This document shows, piece after piece, positions 1 through 7,806 of a stretch of 64,000 nt of DNA. The notes under the pieces are model-generated. The model was not told the origin of the DNA. It ran no database searches and was given only the letters and a program-made list of their open reading frames with translations. The stretch is taken from the NCBI RefSeq assembly GCF_034259205.1, contig NZ_CP139487.1:1798001-1862000 (forward strand), in the 5' to 3' direction. This DNA comes from Peredibacter starrii (GTDB taxonomy: Bacteria; Bdellovibrionota; Bacteriovoracia; Bacteriovoracales; Bacteriovoracaceae). Every line of letters starts with the position of its first letter. Positions within the stretch are counted from its first letter, which is position 1. Made by a program: the position numbers and the translations under genes.

Positions 1-651
1 AACAGTGTCCGGAAGATCGGTCTCTTCACTAATACCTTGGATCATGACCACTTTGCCTTCAAGAGCAAGGCCCTGGCCCGCACCGAGTTTTGCAATGTGA
101 TCACCCGGTTCACGGTCTTCACTTTGAAGATCGGTCAGGAAGCGACGGAAGCTCACAACACGTTCATAGTGATAACTTCCTGAAGGGTCACCCAGTGGAT
201 AGAAGGCGCGGCCCCCAGCTTGAGTACTTGGATCTGAATCCAGAGGAATCAGAAGTTTTCCTACGACATTATAGGCCTCATTGATATCAATGAATCCATC
301 ACCGTTTGTATCATCGGCAGCGGTCGGACATCTCGTTCCGGTATACACACCTTGCATGTGCCAGGCCTTGGGAGCTCCGGCAAACAATCTTAGATAAACA
401 AAGAGTCTGTCTTCTTTACGTGTGAAAGAAGCCGAGCCGGGAATGGTACCCACTAAGTGACCATTCATGGTTTGAAAGGTCGCCTGGTAGAATCCATCAA
501 TATTGGATCCATCAACCGCCGCTTCTTCTTGTCGCTCTACCACGTCTCCCTCAGTGGGCGACTTGCTGGAAGAAGAATCTTTTTCTCCACAGGAAGTCAT
601 AAGGGAGAGAACAGCGAGGGCAGGGAGAAGCTTTTTGGTAATTTTTTTCAT
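1..651 (-). CDS. CHRD-like lipoprotein with EF-hand-like loop (3' end cut by window edge)
   Basis: Partial gene: 217 in-frame codons are visible and the C-terminus lies outside the window. The start is the ATG at 651, preceded by AAGGAGA. The N-terminus MKKITKKLLPALAVLSLMTSC is a lipoprotein-type signal ending in a lipobox-like MTSC. The mature part resembles a CHRD-type beta domain, with the segment WHMQGVYTGTRCP (a His-x-Gln near a G-x-x-CP) followed by an EF-hand-like loop DTNGDGFIDINEA and a conserved IPLDSD. Two full-length relatives lie at 56522-57481 and 62148-63035. It sits 12 nt downstream of the glutaminase-like gene and is probably co-transcribed with it; the same pairing recurs at 62148-63886. 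Function is unknown; a periplasmic or outer-membrane, perhaps calcium-binding, partner of the enzyme is inference. Confidence 0.8.
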   Translation of the reverse strand, partial: MKKITKKLLPALAVLSLMTSCGEKDSSSSKSPTEGDVVERQEEAAVDGSNIDGFYQATFQTMNGHLVGTIPGSASFTRKEDRLFVYLRLFAGAPKAWHMQGVYTGTRCPTAADDTNGDGFIDINEAYNVVGKLLIPLDSDPSTQAGGRAFYPLGDPSGSYHYERVVSFRRFLTDLQSEDREPGDHIAKLGAGQGLALEGKVVMIQGISEETDLPDTV

Positions 652-663
652 GACATTCTCTCC

Positions 664-1518
664 TTAAATTCTTTCGTCGAAGGCCTCTAAGTACGCGCCT
701 CTGACTTCATCCATGTTGAATTTATCTTTTTGATATCCCCAGGAGTCGTACATCTGTAGGTCCGCCGGTTGATAAGTGTACATGTGTGTGCGGATGATGT
801 AGCACTCGCCTGTATAAGGGAAGTCAGCATATTCGCTGTACTTTGTGATGACCGGACAAGGGGCATCGTTACGCATGAAAATATTGGTCCACTTTGTGAA
901 TTCGATCGGGCCGCGGGAATATTTCACGTCCATTACTCGTTCAACCACTTTGTCTCCGTCCTTGATATGAACGTAAGGAGCAATGTGGAACCACCATTCA
1001 AAGTTGTAACGACGGATATAGGTACGAGTAAAGAAGATCAGGATCTTATTTGATTTTAAGCTGTGCTTTCTCCACCATTCATAACTCCAAACCATGGCAC
1101 GGTTAAAACACTGAGAGTCTTTTGGATTATAGCGTGCCTCTTTGAAATATTTCTTGGCGGTGTCCATGTCCTTGATAGTGGTAGGAACATACTCGCTGGT
1201 CGTGTTCATGGGAGTGAAGAACTTCTCATCTTCTTCTGGAGGCAGTGGTGGTGTTTCACTCGGATCCATTTTTACCACAAACCGATCATCATCCATAGTG
1301 AATGTGAACCAACGTCTGGCAGATTTTTCTGCCGTAAATTTTTTTAAAAGGGCCTGATCTTCACGTTTAACTTTCACGACATTCCCGCTCGTAAGGAAGA
1401 TCAGAATTTCATCTTGAGCAGTTTTACCGTAGTCGATGTCGTAAATTTGAGTCGTAAGTTGAGTACCAGCGAAGAGAGGCAAGCTCAGGAAACAAAACAG
1501 TAGTCCGAAAACACGCAT
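664..1518 (-). CDS. Secreted protein-glutaminase-like enzyme (Gln_deamidase_2 type)
   Basis: 284 aa. The ATG at 1518 is chosen because GGAGG lies just upstream and it starts directly at a signal peptide (MRVFGLLFCFLSLPLFAGT). The C-terminal half carries SQCFNRA (Cys137), WWFHIAPYV (His178) and RVMDVKYSRGP (Asp197). The 41- and 19-residue spacing is close to the C156/H197/D217 triad that I recall for Chryseobacterium protein-glutaminase, a papain-like enzyme that deamidates protein glutamines. By analogy it would act outside the cytoplasm on protein side chains; substrate unknown. The N-terminal ~120 residues resemble a pro-region, as in protein-glutaminase zymogens (inference). A paralogue with the same triad lies at 63044-63886, and both are followed by a CHRD-like lipoprotein. 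A transglutaminase or cysteine peptidase activity of the same fold cannot be excluded. Confidence 0.7.
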   Translation of the reverse strand: MRVFGLLFCFLSLPLFAGTQLTTQIYDIDYGKTAQDEILIFLTSGNVVKVKREDQALLKKFTAEKSARRWFTFTMDDDRFVVKMDPSETPPLPPEEDEKFFTPMNTTSEYVPTTIKDMDTAKKYFKEARYNPKDSQCFNRAMVWSYEWWRKHSLKSNKILIFFTRTYIRRYNFEWWFHIAPYVHIKDGDKVVERVMDVKYSRGPIEFTKWTNIFMRNDAPCPVITKYSEYADFPYTGECYIIRTHMYTYQPADLQMYDSWGYQKDKFNMDEVRGAYLEAFDERI

Positions 1519-1873
1519 AGAACCCTCCATTGTTTTCTACGTACGAACAGCCCATGTATCATGTGAAGTTGACCTTTTCCTGTCTACTTAAGCTCTCTCT
1601 TTAGATTCCGAAAGATGGGCGCAAAGACGGACCTTAGAAATCTGGAAAATATGCAATAAAGCTTTGAATCGTTTTAATTTTCAATTGATGGCCTGTTTTG
1701 CAGATGAGCACATGCGATCCATTAAATGCTCTGACTCCTTCATCGGAGATCAGTGTCGAGGTCCAAAAAAAGTGTAATTTTCTGACAAAGAGGTTTAATG
1801 CTCAGGTTTTCTTGCCAATCGCCAAAATAAATTTCTAGAATTATCTGTAGCCCAAAAAAACAAAGAGAGAAAA
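1519..1873. other. Divergent intergenic region
   Basis: About 355 nt separate the (-) glutaminase-like gene from the (+) permease. Apart from the promoter candidate for the permease at 1812-1841 and the SD of the glutaminase-like gene, no ORF with coding character, hairpin terminator or repeat was recognised. Confidence 0.5.
1812..1841 (+). promoter_or_regulatory. Candidate sigma-70 promoter for the APC permease
   Basis: TTGCCA (1812-1817), an 18-nt spacer and TAGAAT (1836-1841) lie 32 nt before the permease ATG, which has a GAGAG ribosome-binding site. Visual match only. Confidence 0.4.
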
Positions 1874-3238
1874 ATGTCGAAAGAACTGGTTCGAGGTCTG
1901 ACCCTCGTTGATGCCGCCTCTATCGTTGTAGGAAGTATTATTGGAACCGGTGTTTTCTTAAAAACCGCCACCATGTCGAGCCTGGTAGGTAGTCCAGGAA
2001 TGGTATTGGTCATTTGGGTGGTCGCAGGTCTGTTATCTCTCGCCGGTGCTTTGGCCTACTCTGAACTTGGAACTCTCATGCCGGACGCTGGTGGAGAGTA
2101 TGTCTATCTTAAAGAAGGTTATGGCGATATCTGGGCCTTCTTATATGGTTGGATGAGATTTTGGATCGGTTCACCGGGCTCGATTGCTGCCTATGCGGTT
2201 GGTGGCATGACTTTCCTAAGTGGGGCAGTGGATCTTTCAATCGTTGGAGGTCGTGCCGCGGCCTCTGTTATCGTGATCATTGTTTTCTCTTCGATTAATT
2301 GCCTCAGTGTTGCTTTCGGTGGTCGCGTTCAAGCGATTATGACAGGACTTAAAATTCTCATCATCATTGGCCTTTCCGCTGGCATCTTTATTTTCTCAAA
2401 TGGCGGAAGTTTTTCTCACTTAACTGAAACAACGCCTGCAATTTCTGGTTTCACTGGTTGGTCGGCATTTGGTGCTGCGACCCTGGCCGCTCTCTGGGCC
2501 TATGACGGTTGGAACAACCTTCCTATGGTGGCAGGGGAAATTAAAAACCCGCAGAGAAATATTCCGCTTTCACTTGGTTTAGGAATGCTGGTGATTCTTG
2601 CCATCTATTGTGTGGCAAATGTGGCCTACTTTTATGCGCTTCCTTTCACTGAAGTTCTAACTTCCAACTCAGATGCTTTTCCTGATGCCTATCCTGTCGC
2701 CACAAAAGCGGCCATGACTTTCCTTGGAACCTCCGGCATTACAGTTCTTTCCGCTGCCTTTGTATTTTCGGCCATGGGGGCCATGAATGGTTCAATCCTT
2801 GCGGGAGCAAGAGTTCCATATGCCATGGCAAAAGATGGATTGTTTTTTAAACAGCTGGCCAACGTTAATGACGTGACATTGGTTCCGGTGGTTTCAATTA
2901 TTATTCAAGGCATTGTTTCAATGCTTCTCGCGTTGTCTGGAACATTCGATCAGCTAACGAACTATGTCGTTTTCTCATCATGGATTTTTTATGCCATGGT
3001 GACAGGAGTGGTGTTTGTCCTTCGGAAACGTAAACCTGATGCACACCGTCCTTATAAAACTCTTGGGTATCCGGTGGTGCCGATCATCTTTATCATCCTG
3101 GCCCTGCTCCTTCTTGTGAACACTGTTTGGACCAGTCCTCGTGAATCTTTAATCGGATTGGGCTTCATCCTTTCCGGTGTTCCAGTCTTTTATCTTTTTA
3201 AAAGAAAGAGTCGCGCTTCAATGGCCCGGGTCAATTAG
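1874..3238 (+). CDS. APC-family amino acid permease
   Basis: 454 aa polytopic inner-membrane protein of the amino acid-polyamine-organocation superfamily (COG0531-like). The N-terminal stretch has the family's first helix with the glycine-rich substrate motif (VGSIIGTGVFLKTA), followed by a PDAGGEYVYLKEGYG segment typical of the LAT/SteT branch. Roughly 12 hydrophobic segments can be read through to the C-terminus, and the length fits the 430-480 aa family norm. It is expected to move amino acids by exchange or H+ symport; the substrate cannot be read from sequence. The start is ATG 1874 with GAGAG upstream. The gene is monocistronic or leads into the histidine kinase 61 nt downstream, with an extended hairpin between them. 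Confidence 0.85.
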   Translation: MSKELVRGLTLVDAASIVVGSIIGTGVFLKTATMSSLVGSPGMVLVIWVVAGLLSLAGALAYSELGTLMPDAGGEYVYLKEGYGDIWAFLYGWMRFWIGSPGSIAAYAVGGMTFLSGAVDLSIVGGRAAASVIVIIVFSSINCLSVAFGGRVQAIMTGLKILIIIGLSAGIFIFSNGGSFSHLTETTPAISGFTGWSAFGAATLAALWAYDGWNNLPMVAGEIKNPQRNIPLSLGLGMLVILAIYCVANVAYFYALPFTEVLTSNSDAFPDAYPVATKAAMTFLGTSGITVLSAAFVFSAMGAMNGSILAGARVPYAMAKDGLFFKQLANVNDVTLVPVVSIIIQGIVSMLLALSGTFDQLTNYVVFSSWIFYAMVTGVVFVLRKRKPDAHRPYKTLGYPVVPIIFIILALLLLVNTVWTSPRESLIGLGFILSGVPVFYLFKRKSRASMARVN

Positions 3239-3267
3239 CGCAAAGCAATTCAATTCAAATTAAGGTG

Positions 3268-3308
3268 CTTCTTCACTCGCTGAATGCGAAACAAGCTGAG
3301 TGAAGAAG
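3268..3308 (+). promoter_or_regulatory. Long hairpin covering the GTG start of the histidine kinase
   Basis: CTTCTTCACTCGCT (3268-3281) pairs with 3294-3308 (one bulged T at 3297) around a 12-nt loop. The 3' arm contains the GTG codon at 3300. There is no U-tract, so it is not a standard intrinsic terminator. It could sequester the start codon or stabilise the 3' end of the permease message. Confidence 0.5.
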
Positions 3309-5753
3309 TCTGAATCAGATCTAAACTCTGAGGCCCTGTTCAAAAGGATGGAGCATACCATCCTATGGTCTGTTGATCAGGACGGGCTTTTGATTAAAAG
3401 CTTCAGTCCCAATGCGGACCAAATCCTTGGTCTCATCCCCAAAAAAAATATTCTCGATTACATCCATTCGGTCGATCACGAAGAAGTTAATAAATGTTTT
3501 GGACGAGTCAAAGAAGTGCATCAGGTTGTTATGCAACATCGATTCTTTCGACCTTCCGGACAAAGTGTTTGGTTTCAAACTGAATTAAGTTACCGTCCAG
3601 AAAGTCAGGAGATCATCGGTGTCTCTCAGGACATTAGTGAAGTGAAAACTGGTTTTACTAGTGTGGCCGTAGATGAGGAAGGCGATAAACTCAGGGGGAT
3701 CTTTCAATTTTCCACTGATCTCATCTGTATTGCAGGAGTCGACGGCACTTTTAAAGAGATCAATCCCGCCTTTGAGAAGACCCTTGGCTATACCGAGCAG
3801 GAACTACTGAGCCGTAAATTTCTGGAGCTGATTCATCCGGATGATCTCGAGATTACTAAGAAGGCCCTGAAGGCGATGGACGAGGGTCATCCGATTAAGG
3901 ACTTTGAGAACCGTTATCGAAAAAAAGATGGCACCTATATCTGGCTTTCGTGGATGGGTCATCCAATTCCTGGAACTAATCTGGTCTATTCCATCGCCCG
4001 AGATATTTCAGAAAAAAAGAAAGCGGTAAAGGAACTTGAAAAACTGGTCAAAGAGACCTCGAGTGAGTTGGTTAAATCCCGCGAGTTCTTAAATCTCGTT
4101 ATCGAAAATGTCCCTCATATGATGTTTGTGAAAGACGCCAAGGAATTGCGCTTCGTACACTTCAATAAGGCCGGCGAAGATCTTTTGGGCTATAGCAAGA
4201 ATGATCTCTTAGGTAAAAATGATTATGATTTTTTTCCTAAGGAGCAGGCGGATTTTTTTACCAATAAAGACAAAGAAGTTCTCACTGGGAAAAAACTGGT
4301 TCAAATCACGGAAGAAGAAATCAGCACCAAGCATGGTAAGAAGTACCTCCGGACAAAAAAAGTTCCACTCTTAAATGAAGAAGGGGAGCCCATTTATTTA
4401 TTGGGGTTCTCTGAAGACATCACAGACTGGAAGACCGCAGCAGATCTCCGATTAGAAATGGCCCGAGAGCAAACTTTAAGTAAAGAAAAAGAACGTGCTC
4501 AACAAAAGGCCACTTTCCTCGCAAGTGTGAGTTCAGTGCTGGCCTCGTCACTTGATTTTCGAGACACACTGGAGAAACTTGCTCAGACCATAGTTCCTTT
4601 CCTGGGAGACTGGTGCTCTATTTTGTTTATAAAAGAGGAAGGAACGATCGAAAGAATTGCCATCCATCATTGGGACTTAAAAAAACAACACCTCATAGAA
4701 AAGCTCTCCCATTATCCCGGAAGTCGCACCATTTTGAATTCTCCGACTTTTCAGCAGACCCTAAAGACAGGGAAGTCCTATTTTTTTAATGATGTAACAG
4801 ATAAGGAATTGAATCGTCTGGCGCTCGATGAAGAGCATTTGAAAATCCTGCGGGAGTTGGGCACTCATTCGGCCATGGCGATACCGATCATCTATGGAGA
4901 CAAGATCTATGGCGCCATTTCACTAAACCTGGCAGATAAAGATCGAACTTATGATCAGGAAACTCTTCTGATTTCAGAGGAAGTAGGAAGAAAGGCGGGG
5001 GTCGCTATCGAGAATGCTCTTCTCTACCGAACTGCTCAAAAGGCGATTGCCGCCCGTGATGAGTTCTTATCAATTGCCTCTCATGAGCTTAAAACACCTG
5101 TCACCTCAATTAAGCTTCTCCTTCAAATGACCAGAAAGTCCGTTAATCCGGCAACTGGTGCAGGTCCTTCGGCAGAAAAACTCGCTCACGTATTAGATCA
5201 GGCCAATGATCAGGTCAATCGTCTTACGACTTTGATTGAAGATCTTCTGGATGTTTCGCGAATTGAGATGGGGAAGATATTTTACAAGTTTTTACCGCTC
5301 GATTTTTCACATCTTTTGAAAGAAGTCTGCTCTCGTTACCGGGAACATATGAAGTCGTTTCATTGTGAACTCACCTGCTCGATAGAAGATGGGCTCACTA
5401 TCCTTGGCGATAGAATGAGAATTGAACAGGTCATTATTAATCTTCTCACCAACGCCGCAAAGTATGGGGAGCAAAAACCTGTCACAGTGACTTTGAAGAA
5501 AATGTCCAACTCAGTCGTACTGGAAATTAAAGATCAAGGAATGGGGATACCCCAGGACAAGTTAAGTAAAGTTTTTGATCGATTCGAGCGCGCAGTTCAG
5601 GCCAGTAATATTTCAGGCCTTGGTCTTGGACTCTATATTTCCCGAGAAATTGTAGAGGCCCATTTGGGGAATATTTCAGTCGTAAGTGAAGTCAACAGAG
5701 GATCAACTTTTAGAGTCGAAATACCAATATACCTAGGGAACGCTTCAACATGA
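3300..5753 (+). CDS. Cytoplasmic PAS-PAS-PAS-GAF sensor histidine kinase
   Basis: 817 aa with no signal peptide or membrane segment. Domains in order: a divergent PAS at about 15-115, a clear PAS at 130-240 (GYTEQELLSRKFLELIHPDD), a third PAS at 260-385 (GYSKNDLLGKNDYDFFPKEQ), a GAF at about 403-580, HisKA with the phospho-acceptor His595 in SHELKTP, and an HATPase_c domain with N-box INLLTNAAKYG (about 708-720), G1 KDQGMGIP and G2 GLGLGLYISREI. No receiver domain is attached and no response regulator is adjacent, so the partner is unknown. The start is uncertain: GTG 3300 has no SD and lies in a hairpin; ATG 3348 would begin right at the first PAS. It overlaps the next gene by 4 nt (ATGA), indicating coupled translation. 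Confidence 0.88.
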   Translation: MKKSESDLNSEALFKRMEHTILWSVDQDGLLIKSFSPNADQILGLIPKKNILDYIHSVDHEEVNKCFGRVKEVHQVVMQHRFFRPSGQSVWFQTELSYRPESQEIIGVSQDISEVKTGFTSVAVDEEGDKLRGIFQFSTDLICIAGVDGTFKEINPAFEKTLGYTEQELLSRKFLELIHPDDLEITKKALKAMDEGHPIKDFENRYRKKDGTYIWLSWMGHPIPGTNLVYSIARDISEKKKAVKELEKLVKETSSELVKSREFLNLVIENVPHMMFVKDAKELRFVHFNKAGEDLLGYSKNDLLGKNDYDFFPKEQADFFTNKDKEVLTGKKLVQITEEEISTKHGKKYLRTKKVPLLNEEGEPIYLLGFSEDITDWKTAADLRLEMAREQTLSKEKERAQQKATFLASVSSVLASSLDFRDTLEKLAQTIVPFLGDWCSILFIKEEGTIERIAIHHWDLKKQHLIEKLSHYPGSRTILNSPTFQQTLKTGKSYFFNDVTDKELNRLALDEEHLKILRELGTHSAMAIPIIYGDKIYGAISLNLADKDRTYDQETLLISEEVGRKAGVAIENALLYRTAQKAIAARDEFLSIASHELKTPVTSIKLLLQMTRKSVNPATGAGPSAEKLAHVLDQANDQVNRLTTLIEDLLDVSRIEMGKIFYKFLPLDFSHLLKEVCSRYREHMKSFHCELTCSIEDGLTILGDRMRIEQVIINLLTNAAKYGEQKPVTVTLKKMSNSVVLEIKDQGMGIPQDKLSKVFDRFERAVQASNISGLGLGLYISREIVEAHLGNISVVSEVNRGSTFRVEIPIYLGNAST

Positions 5754-6316
5754 AAATTTTCTTTTTATTTCTATTGTTATCGTCCATGGCCTTCGCCGGT
5801 GAACAAAAAATGGCGATGATTACTTCTGAATTTGATGAGGACATCAAGACCTTCTATCTTATGACGGACGAACGTCAAATGATTGAAGGCATTCGTTATG
5901 TGACCTCTCGCCCGCCGGGGAGAGTTGTGGAAGACAGGATCATCTGGGCCGATGAAATTCTAAATGGTGGAGTCGTACTAGAAGAGCGAAATGGGATGGA
6001 AGCGGTCCGTTTAGGAGTAGAACGTTTTTCTCTTGAAACCGGTGGAACAATAAAACTTACTTATCTCTTTAATGGCATTACTGGTGAGCGAAAAGTTCAC
6101 CGACTTCTGCTCAAGAAAAACGATCAGCATTTTCTCATGACAGATTTAGCGCATAAAAATGTTAACCGATTATTTCTGGTGGCCAACCGTTCTCGTATTT
6201 TTGGAATCGTTGGCATTAAAGAAATCCTGACCTATTGGTCGGACACGGAGGACCTTTCGGTTTTCTTTCAATTGGATAATTATGATTTCTTACTAGGAGG
6301 TATCGATGCCAAATAG
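5750..6316 (+). CDS. Secreted protein of unknown function
   Basis: 188 aa. It starts with a clean Sec signal peptide (MKIFFLFLLLSSMAFA, cleavage before GEQ), so the product is probably periplasmic. The mature chain is beta-rich by eye, without cysteines or a recognisable motif, and ends in LDNYDFLLGGIDAK. Its ATG overlaps the kinase stop by 4 nt and its 3' end overlaps the BON gene by 11 nt, so the three genes form a tight operon. A role linked to the upstream sensor or the downstream BON protein is possible but cannot be shown. No family recognised. Confidence 0.75.
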   Translation: MKIFFLFLLLSSMAFAGEQKMAMITSEFDEDIKTFYLMTDERQMIEGIRYVTSRPPGRVVEDRIIWADEILNGGVVLEERNGMEAVRLGVERFSLETGGTIKLTYLFNGITGERKVHRLLLKKNDQHFLMTDLAHKNVNRLFLVANRSRIFGIVGIKEILTYWSDTEDLSVFFQLDNYDFLLGGIDAK

Positions 6317-6710
6317 AGATCAATCTAGTTTTCACACCGATCAGGGTAAATGGGACCGTCGAGATTACACGAAGGATGAGCGCATTTTTGAAGACGAGTC
6401 TGAAGAAGATCTTGATCTCTCTGCTGAAGAGGCAAACACTCCTGAACACATATCGCGACCAATTCGAGATGAGGAAATCGAACAAGTGGTTAAAGAACTT
6501 CTTCACAATAGTAATAAAATGGATGCGAGTGACGTTACCGTAACCGTCAATGACTCTCAGGTGAAGTTAAGTGGAACAATGAAATCTCAAAAAGAACGGG
6601 ACTATGCGATTGGGGTCGTCAAATTAGTGCATGGGGTGGGTGAAGTCACTTCGGAAATTATCGTGAAGACCCATGGCGGAATTCTTCCAAGCGACTTAGG
6701 GCGCGATTAA
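6306..6710 (+). CDS. BON-domain protein
   Basis: 134 aa. The start ATG 6306 is preceded by a strong AGGAGG at optimal spacing inside the end of the upstream gene. Residues 1-55 are acidic and probably disordered. Residues 58-125 form one BON domain (alpha-beta-beta-alpha-beta), recognisable from EIEQVVKELL, VNDSQVKLSGTM and VVKLVHGVGEVTSEIIV. BON domains bind phospholipid or other envelope components in OsmY-type stress proteins. Unlike OsmY there is no signal peptide, so this copy appears cytoplasmic or peripherally membrane-bound. It is the last gene of the kinase operon; no terminator was seen after it. Confidence 0.8.
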   Translation: MPNRDQSSFHTDQGKWDRRDYTKDERIFEDESEEDLDLSAEEANTPEHISRPIRDEEIEQVVKELLHNSNKMDASDVTVTVNDSQVKLSGTMKSQKERDYAIGVVKLVHGVGEVTSEIIVKTHGGILPSDLGRD

Positions 6711-6865
6711 GTGGTTACCCATGAAAGATGAAAGAAACTTAATATGAACGCCTAAAACGCCCATAATTAGAAAGATAACTTTCAACAACAAGTTTGGATT
6801 TGAGAATTTATCTAACACTTTTTCCATGGAGCGGAAAATAAACAGGTTGAATCAATAATTCAAGC

Positions 6866-6894
6866 TTGTCAGAAAAAGTTACAAATCGTACAAA
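6866..6894 (+). promoter_or_regulatory. Candidate promoter for the deacetylase-kup operon
   Basis: TTGTCA (6866-6871), 17 nt, TACAAA (6889-6894). A second possibility is TTAACT (6911-6916), 17 nt, TATGTT (6934-6939), which would end 6 nt before ATG 6946 and give a leaderless message. The gene has no clear SD, which favours the second reading. Confidence 0.35.
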
Positions 6895-6945
6895 CTTAAC
6901 GCCTTGAATCTTAACTTAAGTATGCCTAAGTAGTATGTTTTGCGC

Positions 6946-7806
6946 ATGAAATACCTCTGCTTTTTATTGTTATTTGCTCTTCAAGCTCAAGCTTCTCTTC
7001 AAGAGGTATTCCAGTATCCAGAAGATAGAACCTATACTTCTGCCGATCGTGGAATGATGCCGTATCGTGCACTTTCTCTTTATAAAAGTAATACATTTGT
7101 TCTGACTTTCGATGATGGCCCTCATCCCACTCGTACAAAACAAATTCTTGATGTTCTAAACAAGTACCAGGTGAAGGCGACATTTTTTGTACTTACTTCA
7201 AAACTAAACAATGAAACATTCCCGCTCATCAAGCGCATGCTGGACGAGGGTCATATCGTTGCTTCTCATGGACCGACTCATGATCGATCGGCGGATCTAA
7301 AGAAAGAGGAATGGAAGAAACAAACGAAACAATCATTCGTGGATCTCGCCAAATGGTACAAGCTGGCGGGCCATGAATTCACAAAGTTTTATTACCGTTT
7401 CCCATACGGGGACTATGGCACTCGCAGTGACTATCACCACATCAATGCTTTGAAAGAAGTTTCTCAGGAACTTATGGGTGAAAACTGTATTCACATGGCC
7501 TTCTGGGACGTGGACACAAGTGATTGGGTTCCAGGAATGACGGGACAAGAGGTTGCTCAAAATATTATTGCCCATAACGAGGGCGGTACTTATATTGATT
7601 TTAAACGCGTGAACGGGGTGTATGTAAAAAACCCTGTGCAGTTAAAAAATCCTCCGGCCGGAGGAGTGATCCTTCAACATGACGTTCAAGAGCCATCCAT
7701 CAATGGTCTTGAGCTGTTCATTCAATATGCCCAGGCCCGTAATATTAATCTTCCACGCATCGATGAAGTTGAAGAATTCCGAATCACCAAGAACTGCAAA
7801 CTATGA
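6946..7806 (+). CDS. Secreted polysaccharide deacetylase (NodB domain)
   Basis: 286 aa from ATG 6946, where a signal peptide begins (MKYLCFLLLFALQAQA). An in-frame TTG two codons earlier is less likely. The NodB-homology domain of carbohydrate esterase family 4 is complete by motif: TFDDGPH (Asp56 catalytic base, Asp57 metal), SHGPTHD (His108 and His112 metal ligands, H-x3-H), RFPYGDYG, WDVDTSDW and LQHD. It should remove N-acetyl groups from peptidoglycan or another amino-sugar polymer in the periplasm. In Bdellovibrio, secreted peptidoglycan deacetylases act on prey walls, so such a role is conceivable here. It overlaps kup by 4 nt (ATGA). Confidence 0.88.
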   Translation: MKYLCFLLLFALQAQASLQEVFQYPEDRTYTSADRGMMPYRALSLYKSNTFVLTFDDGPHPTRTKQILDVLNKYQVKATFFVLTSKLNNETFPLIKRMLDEGHIVASHGPTHDRSADLKKEEWKKQTKQSFVDLAKWYKLAGHEFTKFYYRFPYGDYGTRSDYHHINALKEVSQELMGENCIHMAFWDVDTSDWVPGMTGQEVAQNIIAHNEGGTYIDFKRVNGVYVKNPVQLKNPPAGGVILQHDVQEPSINGLELFIQYAQARNINLPRIDEVEEFRITKNCKL

